From assembly GCA_030600525.1 (NCBI GenBank), contig JAUVLX010000018.1, forward strand, positions 1 to 20,536: a stretch of DNA of 20,536 nt, given 5' to 3'. Shown here piece by piece: positions 12,431 to 20,536 of this stretch. The stretch comes from Desulfobulbus sp. (GTDB lineage: Bacteria > Desulfobacterota > Desulfobulbia > Desulfobulbales > Desulfobulbaceae). Position numbers and translations under genes: made by a program. Within the stretch, counting starts at the first letter, position 1, and every line of letters begins with the position of its first letter. The notes under the pieces were generated by a model. The model saw only the letters and a list, made by a program, of their open reading frames with translations. It searched no databases and was not told the origin of the DNA.

Positions 12431-14209
12431 TCAAGGACGCTGCTGATTCATATCTTTTTTGCTTTGCACAATTTCGAGCTCGCGATGGCGCAGTATCTCC
12501 TTGTTGGCCCGAGTTTGCTGGGGGTCCCGGTAAGGAATACCCCGCAGGGTTTCCATTAAAAAGAGATCGCGTTCCGGCAGCGGTTGGCTGATAATTTCCT
12601 GACTGCGTCCAGCAATGGTCCCGCCCCTGGGTCGACCAAAGGCATTGGTTTCTCCCACCAAAAAACCTGCTGTCACTAACCCTGCTCTCACCGGAATAGC
12701 CGCACAATAGGTGAGCAGTGCGCCAGAAGGGTCGAGTAAAGGAAGCAAACGTCCCAAAAAGTCGACCGTCCAAAGTTCACTGTTTCTTTGGGTAGAAAAG
12801 GCATCGAGCCACATCAGATCAAAGGGGCCTTCAACCTGGGTGAGTGTGTGGCGGGCATCACCCCATAAAAGGCGGATCGAGCACCCTGCTTCGCTCCATA
12901 CCCCTTCCTTGCAGAGTGTTTGTAGACAGTTATTCCAGTTAAAGGCTGTATCTGTTTCACAGAGTTTTTCAGCAGCAGTCTCCACAACCCGTTTATCTAT
13001 TTCCAAGGCAGTGATTTCTACATGACCACCACTTCGCATTGCCTGTTCACAGGCCGTAAGGCTGTTATAGCCGAGACCAAAGCATATATCCAAAATATGA
13101 ACTGGTCCGTTATCGAGTCGTCTGTCCAGTTCAGCCGGTGAGCAGTATTTCTCACCAGCTTCTGACCGAGCCCCGGCCAGGGTATGATAATATTCCTTGA
13201 GTTCCGTATTCCAGAAAGTGATGCTGCCATCTTCGGTAAGGAAGGCTTCGGGCGTTGTTTCCATTGGTTGATAGTGTTTGTTTTTCTGTGGTGGAGACTG
13301 AAGGGCCATTCCCTGGTGTACCTGTCGTTTGTGTAGCTGCTGCAGCAGGTAATGGCGGAACTGCCCCTTGGACATGGACCAGTGGGGGGCAATCAATACT
13401 TCTTTCGGGGAGTCGGTGGTCAGGCGGATCAGAGGACGGTCCGCCGGGATGAGCGGCAGTAGTTTGAGCAGGATCTCACTATATTCATATTCGTTGAAGA
13501 CCGGAAAGGGTGCGCTGTGAAAGGTCTTGGCAAGGGCGGTGTCTTTGATGATATGCAGATTATGCAATTTTACGGCATCAATGGGGAGTGGGGCAAGGGT
13601 TTGCATGGTCTGTTGGAAATCATGCAGGGACTCACCCGGAAGGCCGATGATGAGATGGACACCAACAAAGATTCCGGCCTGATGGAGCCGGTAAATAGCT
13701 TCCTTTCCTGATGCCCAGTCATGCCCTCGATGAATACGCTTCAGACTCTTGTCATGCACGGTTTGGATACCAAGTTCAACCCAGACATCTAGCTGTTCAT
13801 GCAGGCTTTGCAGGTAAGTGATCACCTCTGGGGATAGACAGTCAGGTCTGGTGCCAAAAGTTATAGCCCGGAAATGATGTTCCTTTCTGATGGTACTGAC
13901 GAGTTCGTCCAACAGCTCTGGCGAGGTAAATGTGCTGGTAAATGCCTGGAGATACGCCATAAAGGCTTTGGCCTTGTAGCGTTTTTTTGCAAAGGCCACT
14001 CCTGCATGGATCTGCTGGCGGATATCCTGGATATTGCCTATTTGTACAGCCCGTGCCCCGTCTTCAGGACAGAAGGCGCACCCTCCAGAACCATTGCTGC
14101 CTCGGTGAGGGCAACCAAATCCAGCATCGAGTGGCACCCGGTAGAGGATGTCTCCGTAATGCTGCTTGAGATAATCACGATATTCAAATATGGGGGATTG
14201 GCTGGTCAT
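12431..14209 (-). CDS. Radical SAM (YhcC/TIGR01212-type) fused to MnmD tRNA methyltransferase
   Basis: A single 592-residue open frame with two enzymes. Residues 1 to about 305 are a TIGR01212-type radical SAM protein: the 4Fe-4S cysteines are C33, C44 and C47, followed by I-T-F-G-T-R-P-D-C-L (117-125) and V-K-L-H-N-L-H-I-I-K-D-T-A-L-A (213-227). Residues about 322-592 are a DUF752/MnmD methyltransferase: T-E-D-G-S-I-T-F (325-332), Y-Y-H-T-L-A-G-A (340-347), SAM loop D-I-C-F-G-L-G-Y-N-S-L (374-384), G-D-A-R (450-453) and L-D-A-F-S-T-x-R-N-S-E-L-W (468-480). MnmD domains methylate the 5-aminomethyl group of wobble uridine in tRNA. The fusion suggests the radical SAM half makes that substrate. 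No frameshift is seen at the joint (about 306-322). The start has only a weak ribosome binding site. Confidence 0.88.
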   Translation of the reverse strand: MTSQSPIFEYRDYLKQHYGDILYRVPLDAGFGCPHRGSNGSGGCAFCPEDGARAVQIGNIQDIRQQIHAGVAFAKKRYKAKAFMAYLQAFTSTFTSPELLDELVSTIRKEHHFRAITFGTRPDCLSPEVITYLQSLHEQLDVWVELGIQTVHDKSLKRIHRGHDWASGKEAIYRLHQAGIFVGVHLIIGLPGESLHDFQQTMQTLAPLPIDAVKLHNLHIIKDTALAKTFHSAPFPVFNEYEYSEILLKLLPLIPADRPLIRLTTDSPKEVLIAPHWSMSKGQFRHYLLQQLHKRQVHQGMALQSPPQKNKHYQPMETTPEAFLTEDGSITFWNTELKEYYHTLAGARSEAGEKYCSPAELDRRLDNGPVHILDICFGLGYNSLTACEQAMRSGGHVEITALEIDKRVVETAAEKLCETDTAFNWNNCLQTLCKEGVWSEAGCSIRLLWGDARHTLTQVEGPFDLMWLDAFSTQRNSELWTVDFLGRLLPLLDPSGALLTYCAAIPVRAGLVTAGFLVGETNAFGRPRGGTIAGRSQEIISQPLPERDLFLMETLRGIPYRDPQQTRANKEILRHRELEIVQSKKDMNQQRP

Positions 14210-14847
14210 CAGGTCGTGGAAAAAAATAAATGAGATTGTAAGCTTCGGAGTTCGATCAGTATTTATCGGGAGAACGTACTCTTCAATTGTTATTGGAATA
14301 AAAAAATCAGGATGGGTGCAAAAAATGAGCAGTTTGGCTGTTTTTTAACAGAATGCTAACACACTGGTGATATCTTGGTGGGTTTTTATTCTCATTTTAC
14401 AGTGCTCCGAGGTCACTGTCAGCAATCCTGGAGTTCACAATATAATAGTCATGAAAGATGAGACGTAAAAATCTGATACCGGACATCACTGATTTTTAAT
14501 GGTGTTATAATGCATTGAAAATAGTCAGTTGGCAGGCTGCTTTTGTGGTACAGGGGGGATGAAAAGACTGCTCAACTGCAGGTTTGGATTTGTTTTAAAG
14601 AATGGAGAGAAGGGTAATGTTTGGAGAATATACAACTTTTTTTAATTGATTTCTATCAGATAACATGTTGATAATAATATTATATACGTCTTTCTCGATA
14701 GGATATTTAATGGATACTCACCACTGTTAAAAAAGCGTTGTTTCGCAACTCTGCCGCGTGTCGCAGAATATTAAAAGGAGATAAAAGGAAATATCAAGAG
14801 GCAAGCTTCTGATATAAAAGATAAAATATAATTGAGGGTAAGCGCTC
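14210..14847. other. 638-bp AT-rich divergent intergenic region without a convincing gene
   Basis: It separates the minus-strand fusion gene from the plus-strand AI-2E family gene. I see an extended -10 element at 14503-14511, runs of A and T, and short frames such as one at 14559 (28 codons, ribosome binding site too close) and one at 14617 (10 codons after AAGGG). A small stem TCTGC / GCAGA lies near 14750-14767. Nothing supports an RNA gene firmly. Confidence 0.5.
14503..14511 (+). promoter_or_regulatory. Extended -10 promoter candidate for the efflux gene set
   Basis: TGTTATAAT contains a perfect TATAAT with the upstream TG of an extended -10 element. No good -35 is present at 16-18 bases, which such promoters do not need. 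If used, the leader to the ATG at 14848 would be about 330 bases, unusually long. Confidence 0.35.
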
Positions 14848-15945
14848 ATGAACAGCACGGACAAAAACAACTCTTTCCAAAAAGAGGCAATTGAAGCCGC
14901 GATCAAGATTACGATTCTTGGAGCCATGATTGTGTGGACCCTGCTCATTATCAAGCCCTTTCTTATACCCGTTCTCTGGGGGATGATTATTGCAGTAGCC
15001 ATGGAGCCGCTTATTGCTAAACTTGCGGCAATGATGGGGGGACGGAGGAAAGTTGCCGCTGTTCTTTTTGCCCTTGTTGTTATCGCTGCCCTGATCATCC
15101 CTTCGGTAAAGCTGGTTACCTCCTCTGTTGACACTATTCAGTCCATTACAACAGCCATGGATGAAAATACCTTAAAAGTTCCCCCCCCGCCTGCAAATGT
15201 TAGCGAATGGCCATTTATCGGTCCCCCATTGAGTAAATTTTGGACCCAGGCCTCCATTAATCTGGAAGCAGCCCTGAAACAATACGGTCCGCAGCTGAAA
15301 ACTGCTGCCCTGACATTGCTCGGCTCTATTGGTGGGGGGGTGAAGGGGGTTTTTATGTTTATCATTTCAGTAGTTATTGCTGCAGCTTTCCTGGCTACAG
15401 CAGATAAAAGTTCTGCAGGAGTTTCAAAAATTATTACCCGTTTTGCCGGTCATAGAGGGGAAGAGATTACCAGCCTTGCCACAGCAACCATCAGAGGTGT
15501 GATGCAGGGCGTTGTTGGAGTGGCGGTTATCCAGTCAATCCTGTCAGCCATTGGTATGGTGGTTGTCGGTGTACCTGCTGCAGGTTTATGGGCTGCACTT
15601 GTACTGGTACTGGCTGTCATTCAACTGCCCCCCATCATTATTCTCGGTCCTGTGGCTGCCTGGGTTTTTACAGCCTCCACAACTGTGCCAGCCGTTATTT
15701 TTTTGGTGTGGGTGATACTGGTAAGTGCCAGTGACGGTATTTTAAAACCGCTGCTCATGGGGCGAGGTGTTGATATTCCTATGCTGGTGATTTTGCTTGG
15801 TGCTTTGGGCGGGATGATGCTGTCGGGGATCATTGGTTTGTTCGTGGGCGCTGTGGTAGTTGCCATCAGTTATACCCTGTTTATAGCCTGGGTTGATGAA
15901 GCGGAAGGAGCCTCTCTTCCTGGTGAGGATTCCGAAACCGAATAG
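14848..15945 (+). CDS. AI-2E family (PerM/YdiK, UPF0118) membrane protein
   Basis: A 365-residue polytopic inner-membrane protein. It has hydrophobic helices at about 20-45 and 70-90, a large loop with a P-P-P-P run near 111 and a P-F-I-G-P-P-L segment, and then five or so helices. The C-terminal part carries the family-typical I-G-x-x-V-V-G-V-P-x-A-x-L-W-A, I-Q-L-P-P and D-x-L-K-P-L-L-M-G-R-G motifs. Family members include exporters of autoinducer-2 and Na+/H+ antiporters, so substrate cannot be predicted. The ATG has GAGGG 9 bases upstream. It ends 19 bases before the start of the outer-membrane factor gene, so it may share its transcript. Confidence 0.88.
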   Translation: MNSTDKNNSFQKEAIEAAIKITILGAMIVWTLLIIKPFLIPVLWGMIIAVAMEPLIAKLAAMMGGRRKVAAVLFALVVIAALIIPSVKLVTSSVDTIQSITTAMDENTLKVPPPPANVSEWPFIGPPLSKFWTQASINLEAALKQYGPQLKTAALTLLGSIGGGVKGVFMFIISVVIAAAFLATADKSSAGVSKIITRFAGHRGEEITSLATATIRGVMQGVVGVAVIQSILSAIGMVVVGVPAAGLWAALVLVLAVIQLPPIIILGPVAAWVFTASTTVPAVIFLVWVILVSASDGILKPLLMGRGVDIPMLVILLGALGGMMLSGIIGLFVGAVVVAISYTLFIAWVDEAEGASLPGEDSETE

Positions 15946-15964
15946 AGGATACCGCGCAACGGTC

Positions 15965-17479
15965 ATGATTACCTTCCACCGACAATCAAATATTATTGCA
16001 GCGTTCCTTTTGTTTTTGTTGGGTGGCTGTACAATGGTCGGGCCCGACTATCAGACTCCGGAAGCGCAAGAACCGACAGTCTGGAGTGTCGAAGATGCTG
16101 ATCTGTTTAAAAAGCCATCAAAGGATGATTCGATAGCCTGGTGGACTCTTTTTAATGATCCTGTGCTGGATCAACTTGTCGAGATCGCCTTTGAGCAGAA
16201 CCTGGAACTCCGCAGTGCCGGGCTTCGTATTTTGGAGGCCCGGGCTCAACTGGGACGTGTTCGGGGGAATATGTATCCTCAGATGCAGGAAATGAATGGT
16301 GATCTGTTCACCATCGGGGCAACAGGTCCAGCTGAAAACAGGTATTATGCTGCTGGATCTATCGGGTTTGATGCTGGTTGGGAGATGGATTTCTGGGGTA
16401 AATTCCGTCGTGGGATTGAATCTGCTGATGCCAACCTGCTCGCCACTGTGGCAGATTATGATGATTTGTTGGTTTCGTTGACAGCGGAGGTTGCCCGTAC
16501 ATATTTTGCCATACGGACCCAGCAGGAGCGTATCGACCTCGCCCAAAAAAATGCTGCACTGCAGCAACGGTCACTGCAGCTGGTTATCCTTCAATTTGAA
16601 GCTGGAACAGTCACCGAGCTGGATGTCCTTCAGGCAAAGACCCTGCTTTCGAGCACCCTGACAACTATTCCAAATCTTACCGCTTCACTCAATTCCTTTA
16701 GAAATGGACTGGCTGTACTTTTGGGGATGCTTCCTGAAGAAATGAACGCTGAAGTCCTTCCAGCTGGCGATATACCGTTGCTGTCGACAAAAATAGCAGT
16801 TGGAATGCCCGCTGACCTTCTCCGTCGCCGACCTGATATACGCCGGGCGGAAATGCGGGCAGCGGCGCAAAGCGCCCAGATTGGTATTGCCAGAGCAGAA
16901 CTCTTTCCAAGTTTTACCCTGTTTGGTTCCCTTGGCTGGAGTGCCACCGACAGGGGAAACAGCGATTTAGGGGATATCTTTGACGCCAATAGTTTTTCCT
17001 ACAGTTTTGGTCCGGCGTTTAAATGGAACCTTTTCAACTATGGACGACTCAAGAACCAGGTTCGCATTCAGGATGCCCGTCTGCAGCAGCTGATCACCGC
17101 GTACCAGAATACTGTTCTCAATGCTGCCAGAGAGGTGGAAGATGCCATGCAGACCCTTGACCAGGCGATTAAGGAAGCTGAGCTGCTCAAACAGGGAGTA
17201 GAGACTTCAAGGCGATCGACGAATCTTTCCATGCTGCAGTATAAGGAAGGACTGGCTGATTATCAGCGTGTCCTGGATTCCACCAGGTCGCTAACCCAAA
17301 AGCAGGATCAGTACGCACAGACAAAAGGTAATATTGCCACTGATATCGTTACTCTGTACAAAGCCGTCGGTGGGGGGTGGCAGATCCGGGACGGGAAGCC
17401 GTATGTCTCTCGCGCAGTCAAAGAGGAAATGGAGAGCCGCACAGATTGGGGACGCCTGCTTGAATACCCGCTCCCTTAA
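15965..17479 (+). CDS. NodT-family outer-membrane efflux lipoprotein (TolC-like OMF)
   Basis: A 504-residue outer-membrane channel. I start it at the ATG at 15965, which gives a clean lipoprotein signal peptide with F-L-L-G-G-C (cysteine 22); the open frame runs 24 codons further upstream into the previous gene. The mature protein begins T-M-V-G-P-D-Y-x-x-P, and has two OEP repeats with the hallmark D-L-L-R-R-R-P-D-I-R-R-A-E and I-G-I-A-R-A-E-L-F-P-S-F-T-L-F-G motifs. OMF proteins form a trimer across the outer membrane and dock with an HlyD-type adaptor. The adaptor gene follows after 112 bases and a permease after that, so this should be the outer part of one pump. Confidence 0.92.
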   Translation: MITFHRQSNIIAAFLLFLLGGCTMVGPDYQTPEAQEPTVWSVEDADLFKKPSKDDSIAWWTLFNDPVLDQLVEIAFEQNLELRSAGLRILEARAQLGRVRGNMYPQMQEMNGDLFTIGATGPAENRYYAAGSIGFDAGWEMDFWGKFRRGIESADANLLATVADYDDLLVSLTAEVARTYFAIRTQQERIDLAQKNAALQQRSLQLVILQFEAGTVTELDVLQAKTLLSSTLTTIPNLTASLNSFRNGLAVLLGMLPEEMNAEVLPAGDIPLLSTKIAVGMPADLLRRRPDIRRAEMRAAAQSAQIGIARAELFPSFTLFGSLGWSATDRGNSDLGDIFDANSFSYSFGPAFKWNLFNYGRLKNQVRIQDARLQQLITAYQNTVLNAAREVEDAMQTLDQAIKEAELLKQGVETSRRSTNLSMLQYKEGLADYQRVLDSTRSLTQKQDQYAQTKGNIATDIVTLYKAVGGGWQIRDGKPYVSRAVKEEMESRTDWGRLLEYPLP

Positions 17480-17591
17480 ACATCGTCCGGTAAGAGCAAG
17501 GGCATGCATTGCTGTCCTGGATGTGTCTGTATTTTGCTGAGTAATAACGGAATTAAAACGGTATTTTTTAAATTCTTAACTGGGTTGAGCT

Positions 17592-18740
17592 ATGTCGAGT
17601 GAAAAAACAGCCACCAAGGAAGAAACCCCTGCAGTTGATGCTGCAACTGTGGAGGAGGAGGGGAGTGCAAAGAAGAAGAAAATCGATCCGGTTTCACTGT
17701 GGACCGCAATTGTTGTCGGTCTCTGTCTGCTTATTTTTTGTCTCCACGTTTTAGCCGATAAATATACCCCCTATACCAGTAACGGAAGGATAGAGGCCTT
17801 TGTGGTGCCAATCGTGCCGCAGGTTTCCGGTTCGCTCACATCGGTCAATGTCACCAACAATCAGTTTGTAACAGAGGGGCAGGTACTGGCAGTGGTCGAT
17901 ACCGCTAAGTATGAGCTGGCAGTGCGTCGAGCTCAAGCAGACCTGCAGCTGGCCACCCAAACTTCTGAGGCAGATATTGCCACAGTCACAACTGCTCAGG
18001 CAAGAGTTGCTGAAGCAGAAGCCAACCTCCGTAATGCCCAAGTGAAAGGGCAGCGTATCATAAAATTATCAAAACAGGGTGCTGCTTCATTGTCTAGGGC
18101 TGATGATGCCCGATCAAGAATTGAGGGCAGCAAAGCAAAGCTTGCAAGCGCACGCTCAGAGTTGGAGAAGGCAAAAAGTAACCTTGGAAAAACAGGTGAG
18201 GATAATGCAAAGGTCCGGTCAGCGCTGACGGCTCTTGAAATTGCCCAACTCGACCTCAGGCGGAGCACAATACGGGCACCTTCTGATGGTGTAATTACTA
18301 ACCTGACGGTTGATGTCGGCCATTATGCTGCAACCGGAGTACCGGTAATGACCTTTATCGCCACCAAGTTTGTCTGGATCCAGGCTGACATGCGGGAAAA
18401 CAGTCTTTTAAATATTAAAAAAAATGACCCTGTGGAGTTGGTTCTGGATGCTGCACCCGGCCATGTTTTTAAAGGAGAGGTGGTAAGTGTTGGTTTTGGT
18501 GTTTCCGATAATACAGGTAACACCCTTGGCAGTTTAACAACCGTCCAGCCTACTCAGGGGTGGTTACGACAGGCACAACATCTGCCGGTGCTGATAGCAT
18601 TTACCGATGATGCTGCAAAAGGGTTTAAGCGGGTGGGCGGACAGGTTAACGTGATCGTCTATACAGGCAACAGGCCGCTGCTCAATACACTCGGTCGATT
18701 CTGGATTCGGATGATCAGTTTTCTCTCCCATATATACTGA
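17592..18740 (+). CDS. HlyD/EmrA-type periplasmic adaptor (membrane fusion protein)
   Basis: 382 residues. A charged cytoplasmic N terminus is followed by one membrane anchor (about 36-54), then the first half of the lipoyl-like domain (I-V-P-Q-V-S-G-S-L-T-S-V with E-G-Q-V-L-A-V-V-D-T), a long alpha-helical hairpin (about 105-215, Ala/Glu/Lys/Arg rich), the second lipoyl half (I-R-A-P-S-D-G-V-I-T-N-L) and a beta-barrel. This is the layout of EmrA, AaeA and YibH. It bridges an inner-membrane permease and the OMF encoded upstream. The permease gene begins 60 bases after its stop. The ribosome binding site is weak. Confidence 0.92.
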   Translation: MSSEKTATKEETPAVDAATVEEEGSAKKKKIDPVSLWTAIVVGLCLLIFCLHVLADKYTPYTSNGRIEAFVVPIVPQVSGSLTSVNVTNNQFVTEGQVLAVVDTAKYELAVRRAQADLQLATQTSEADIATVTTAQARVAEAEANLRNAQVKGQRIIKLSKQGAASLSRADDARSRIEGSKAKLASARSELEKAKSNLGKTGEDNAKVRSALTALEIAQLDLRRSTIRAPSDGVITNLTVDVGHYAATGVPVMTFIATKFVWIQADMRENSLLNIKKNDPVELVLDAAPGHVFKGEVVSVGFGVSDNTGNTLGSLTTVQPTQGWLRQAQHLPVLIAFTDDAAKGFKRVGGQVNVIVYTGNRPLLNTLGRFWIRMISFLSHIY

Positions 18741-18800
18741 TAATGGGGTTGTGCAAGTGGACAGTACAATGTTGACGATAGGTCTTCACCCGGTCTGCCT

Positions 18801-19847
18801 ATGAATGTTCAGGCCGTAAAAATAGTGCGTATGACCGTTGGTCTGACAGCGACCGTGGCCGTAAGTTACGGTATCGCCTGGCCGCTCTTTTTTGTTACGC
18901 CTATTTTTGCAGCGATATTTTTGGTATTTCCTGTCTGGATCGGTTGGCAAATGGCTTTGCAACTCATCGGTCGCCTGATCTTCAGCCTTTTTATCGGACT
19001 GGTCATTAGTGAATATCTGCTCGGTTTTCCTGTTCTCTGCATACTGATTGTGGGCTTGTTGCTGTTTTATATCTATTACAATGACACACCTGCTGCACCC
19101 CCAATGGCGACCCTGTTTATGACCATAGGCGTAATAATGGTGCCGATTATGGGGCTCTCCGGGGCCGAGCTTGCACACCTGATTGCAATTGGTTTGTGGT
19201 TTAACATGACATGCGGCCTTTTTTTTGCCTGGGTATTTCATCGGCTTATCCCAGACAACCTGGCTGTACAAGAGGCAGGAGCTCGTCCCGCCGTTGTGAA
19301 GCCTCCGTCGCCACCGCAACCTACACCAGAGGAGCGTGTACGCCTGGCCCTGATAAGTACTGTTGTCGCCCTCACGGCGGTTGTGCTCTTTTTTTCTCTC
19401 AATCTTGCCCAGTACTCTCTAGCCATGCTCTATATATGCTTCATGGCTGGAACACCAAGTACTGTTGCCTCTTTTCAGGTGATGAAGGCCAATTCCCTGG
19501 CAACCTGCCTTGGCGGTGCGGCCATTATCGTTGTATTCAACCTGCTGGTGGCCGTGCCCACGTATTTTTTTCTTTTGGCAATGGTGCTCCTGGTCACCTT
19601 GCTGTTTGCGGTGAAAATTTTTTCCGGCGGAGCGCATGCAGCAGCTTTTAACTCCGGATTAACCACGTTTCTGGTTTTGCTCGGCAGTTCAACCGGTGTT
19701 GATCAAGTGGCAAGTACCAATTTTTATCTGCGTATCGCCCAGGTACTGTTTGCAGGATTGTTTACACTTATTGCTCTCAGGGTGGTTGAGCATATCTTGC
19801 GACCGAGAAGAAAACGGGTAAAACGGAATACGTTAACAGGTGTTTAA
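18801..19847 (+). CDS. DUF2955 (FUSC/AaeB-like) inner-membrane exporter subunit
   Basis: 348 residues with two blocks of about four to five hydrophobic helices separated by a proline-rich cytoplasmic linker (near 160-178, with K-P-P-S-P-P-Q-P-T-P-E-E-R). Two halves with a linker is typical of FUSC/aromatic acid exporter proteins, and DUF2955 genes are usually next to an EmrA/YibH-type adaptor, as here. The C terminus is strongly basic. It most likely pairs with the preceding adaptor and the OMF to export small aromatic or organic anions; the substrate is inferred from the family. The start ATG at 18801 has no strong ribosome binding site, so a nearby start is possible. Confidence 0.82.
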   Translation: MNVQAVKIVRMTVGLTATVAVSYGIAWPLFFVTPIFAAIFLVFPVWIGWQMALQLIGRLIFSLFIGLVISEYLLGFPVLCILIVGLLLFYIYYNDTPAAPPMATLFMTIGVIMVPIMGLSGAELAHLIAIGLWFNMTCGLFFAWVFHRLIPDNLAVQEAGARPAVVKPPSPPQPTPEERVRLALISTVVALTAVVLFFSLNLAQYSLAMLYICFMAGTPSTVASFQVMKANSLATCLGGAAIIVVFNLLVAVPTYFFLLAMVLLVTLLFAVKIFSGGAHAAAFNSGLTTFLVLLGSSTGVDQVASTNFYLRIAQVLFAGLFTLIALRVVEHILRPRRKRVKRNTLTGV

Positions 19848-19960
19848 TCTGGTTCGAGTGTTCCTGTACAGATGGTGTCCTGACGGTCGCTGGTTGTTGA
19901 CAGTGATACCAGAGGATATCAGCTAAATCATTTTTCAATGTAACCTGTAGAGAGGTAATA

Positions 19961-20536
19961 ATGAAAAAACAGTATCTACTTTTTTTGGGGGTTCTGGTCT
20001 GGTGTATCCTGTGCGGTAATCTACAGGCCAGCGAGATAGAGCAGATTCAGGAGAAAGGGGAAATTATCGTCTCCCTTAATAAAGATTATCCTCCTTTTTC
20101 CATGGAGAAAGATGGAAAACCCATGGGGTTGGACGTCGATCTGGCTCGACTGCTTGCAGAGTATATGGGTGTCAAGGTGAGGTTCATACGACCTGCATTG
20201 TATGAGGAACAGATTCCTGCCTTACTCTCTGGGAAAGCTGATATTATTATTGCGGCGATGACACGAACAGTTGAGCGTGGACTTTTGGTGAATTTTACCG
20301 ACCCGTATTTTGCGGTGAGCCAGGCAGCTTTGGTGAAGAGAAAAAAAGTTGCCAGTGATGCCGAATCCTATTTTGACCTGACAAACATCCATAACCTCAA
20401 GCTTGGGGTTAAGGCAGGGACAACCCATGAGGCGTTTGCGCGCCAACTTTTTCCCGATGAGGCTGTTGTTACCTATCCGACAGTGGAAGCTGCTGCAAAG
20501 GCCCTTGTTAATAATGAAATAGATGCTGTCACTGCT
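19961..20536 (+). CDS. Family-3 extracellular solute-binding protein, partial (3' end outside window)
   Basis: 192 codons are present and the gene runs off the window edge. A signal peptide (about 1-23, ending L-Q-A-S) is followed by the SBP_bac_3 pattern: G-E-I-I-V-S-L-N-K-D-Y-P-P-F-S, then G-L-D-V-D-L-A-R-L-L-A, then A-D-I-I-I-A-A-M-T-R-T-V-E-R and F-T-D-P-Y-F. These proteins bind amino acids or similar small solutes for ABC transporters, or form the sensor part of larger proteins. GAGAGGTAAT before the ATG is a good ribosome binding site. No permease is visible, so the full length and role remain open. Confidence 0.88.
   Translation, partial: MKKQYLLFLGVLVWCILCGNLQASEIEQIQEKGEIIVSLNKDYPPFSMEKDGKPMGLDVDLARLLAEYMGVKVRFIRPALYEEQIPALLSGKADIIIAAMTRTVERGLLVNFTDPYFAVSQAALVKRKKVASDAESYFDLTNIHNLKLGVKAGTTHEAFARQLFPDEAVVTYPTVEAAAKALVNNEIDAVTA

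Noticed and set aside
15893..15964. Upstream start for the outer-membrane factor at 15893
   Set aside because: It would bury the lipoprotein signal behind 24 basic residues inside the AI-2E gene.
19897..19902. TTGACA before the solute-binding protein gene as a promoter
   Set aside because: No acceptable -10 lies at 16-18 bases downstream.

Overview
The window is about 20.5 kb of moderate GC bacterial DNA. It is densely coded, with no rRNA, tRNA or CRISPR array that I could see. The gene content (a NikK/NikL-type nickel ECF transporter with a candidate NikR site of the deltaproteobacterial type, a Sco/cytochrome c cluster, MnmD and AI-2E family proteins) fits a Gram-negative member of the former Deltaproteobacteria (Desulfobacterota), perhaps a Desulfobulbales relative. 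That placement is inference from family resemblance; no marker gene is present.

Layout. Positions 1-74 hold the tail of a helix-hairpin-helix (ComEA-like) gene, followed by a strong terminator. A small secreted protein follows on the minus strand (325-627). Then come a 181-bp MITE-like element (739-919) and a P2-type cation ATPase (1077-3713, plus). A three-gene minus-strand set (5240 down to 3771) encodes Sco, a monohaem cytochrome c and a coiled-coil lipoprotein. The minus-strand operon 10376 down to 5401 encodes a complete nickel ECF importer in the order nikK, nikL, small two-TM protein, nikM, nikQ, nikO. Its near-consensus promoter is directly followed by a 27-bp NikR-like operator. A second copy of the 181-bp element (10594-10774) lies just before fetA-fetB-like genes for a metal exporter (10809-12298, plus). 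A 592-residue fusion of a radical SAM enzyme with an MnmD methyltransferase lies on the minus strand (12431-14209). After about 640 bp without a convincing gene, a plus-strand set encodes an AI-2E/PerM-like membrane protein, a NodT-type outer-membrane lipoprotein, an HlyD/EmrA-type adaptor and a DUF2955 permease. The last three could form a tripartite efflux system. The window ends inside a family-3 solute-binding protein gene.

How the genes work together. Much of the window concerns metals: nickel import, candidate cation and iron export, and copper/haem handling in the envelope. NikK and NikL would act in the periplasm and NikM/NikQ/NikO at the inner membrane, with nickel repressing transcription through NikR encoded elsewhere. 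The two MITE copies lie in the same orientation in front of two transporter genes. The most notable single gene is the radical SAM-MnmD fusion. It can be read as a one-chain tRNA wobble-uridine modification enzyme in which a radical SAM domain takes the place of the FAD oxidase of MnmC.
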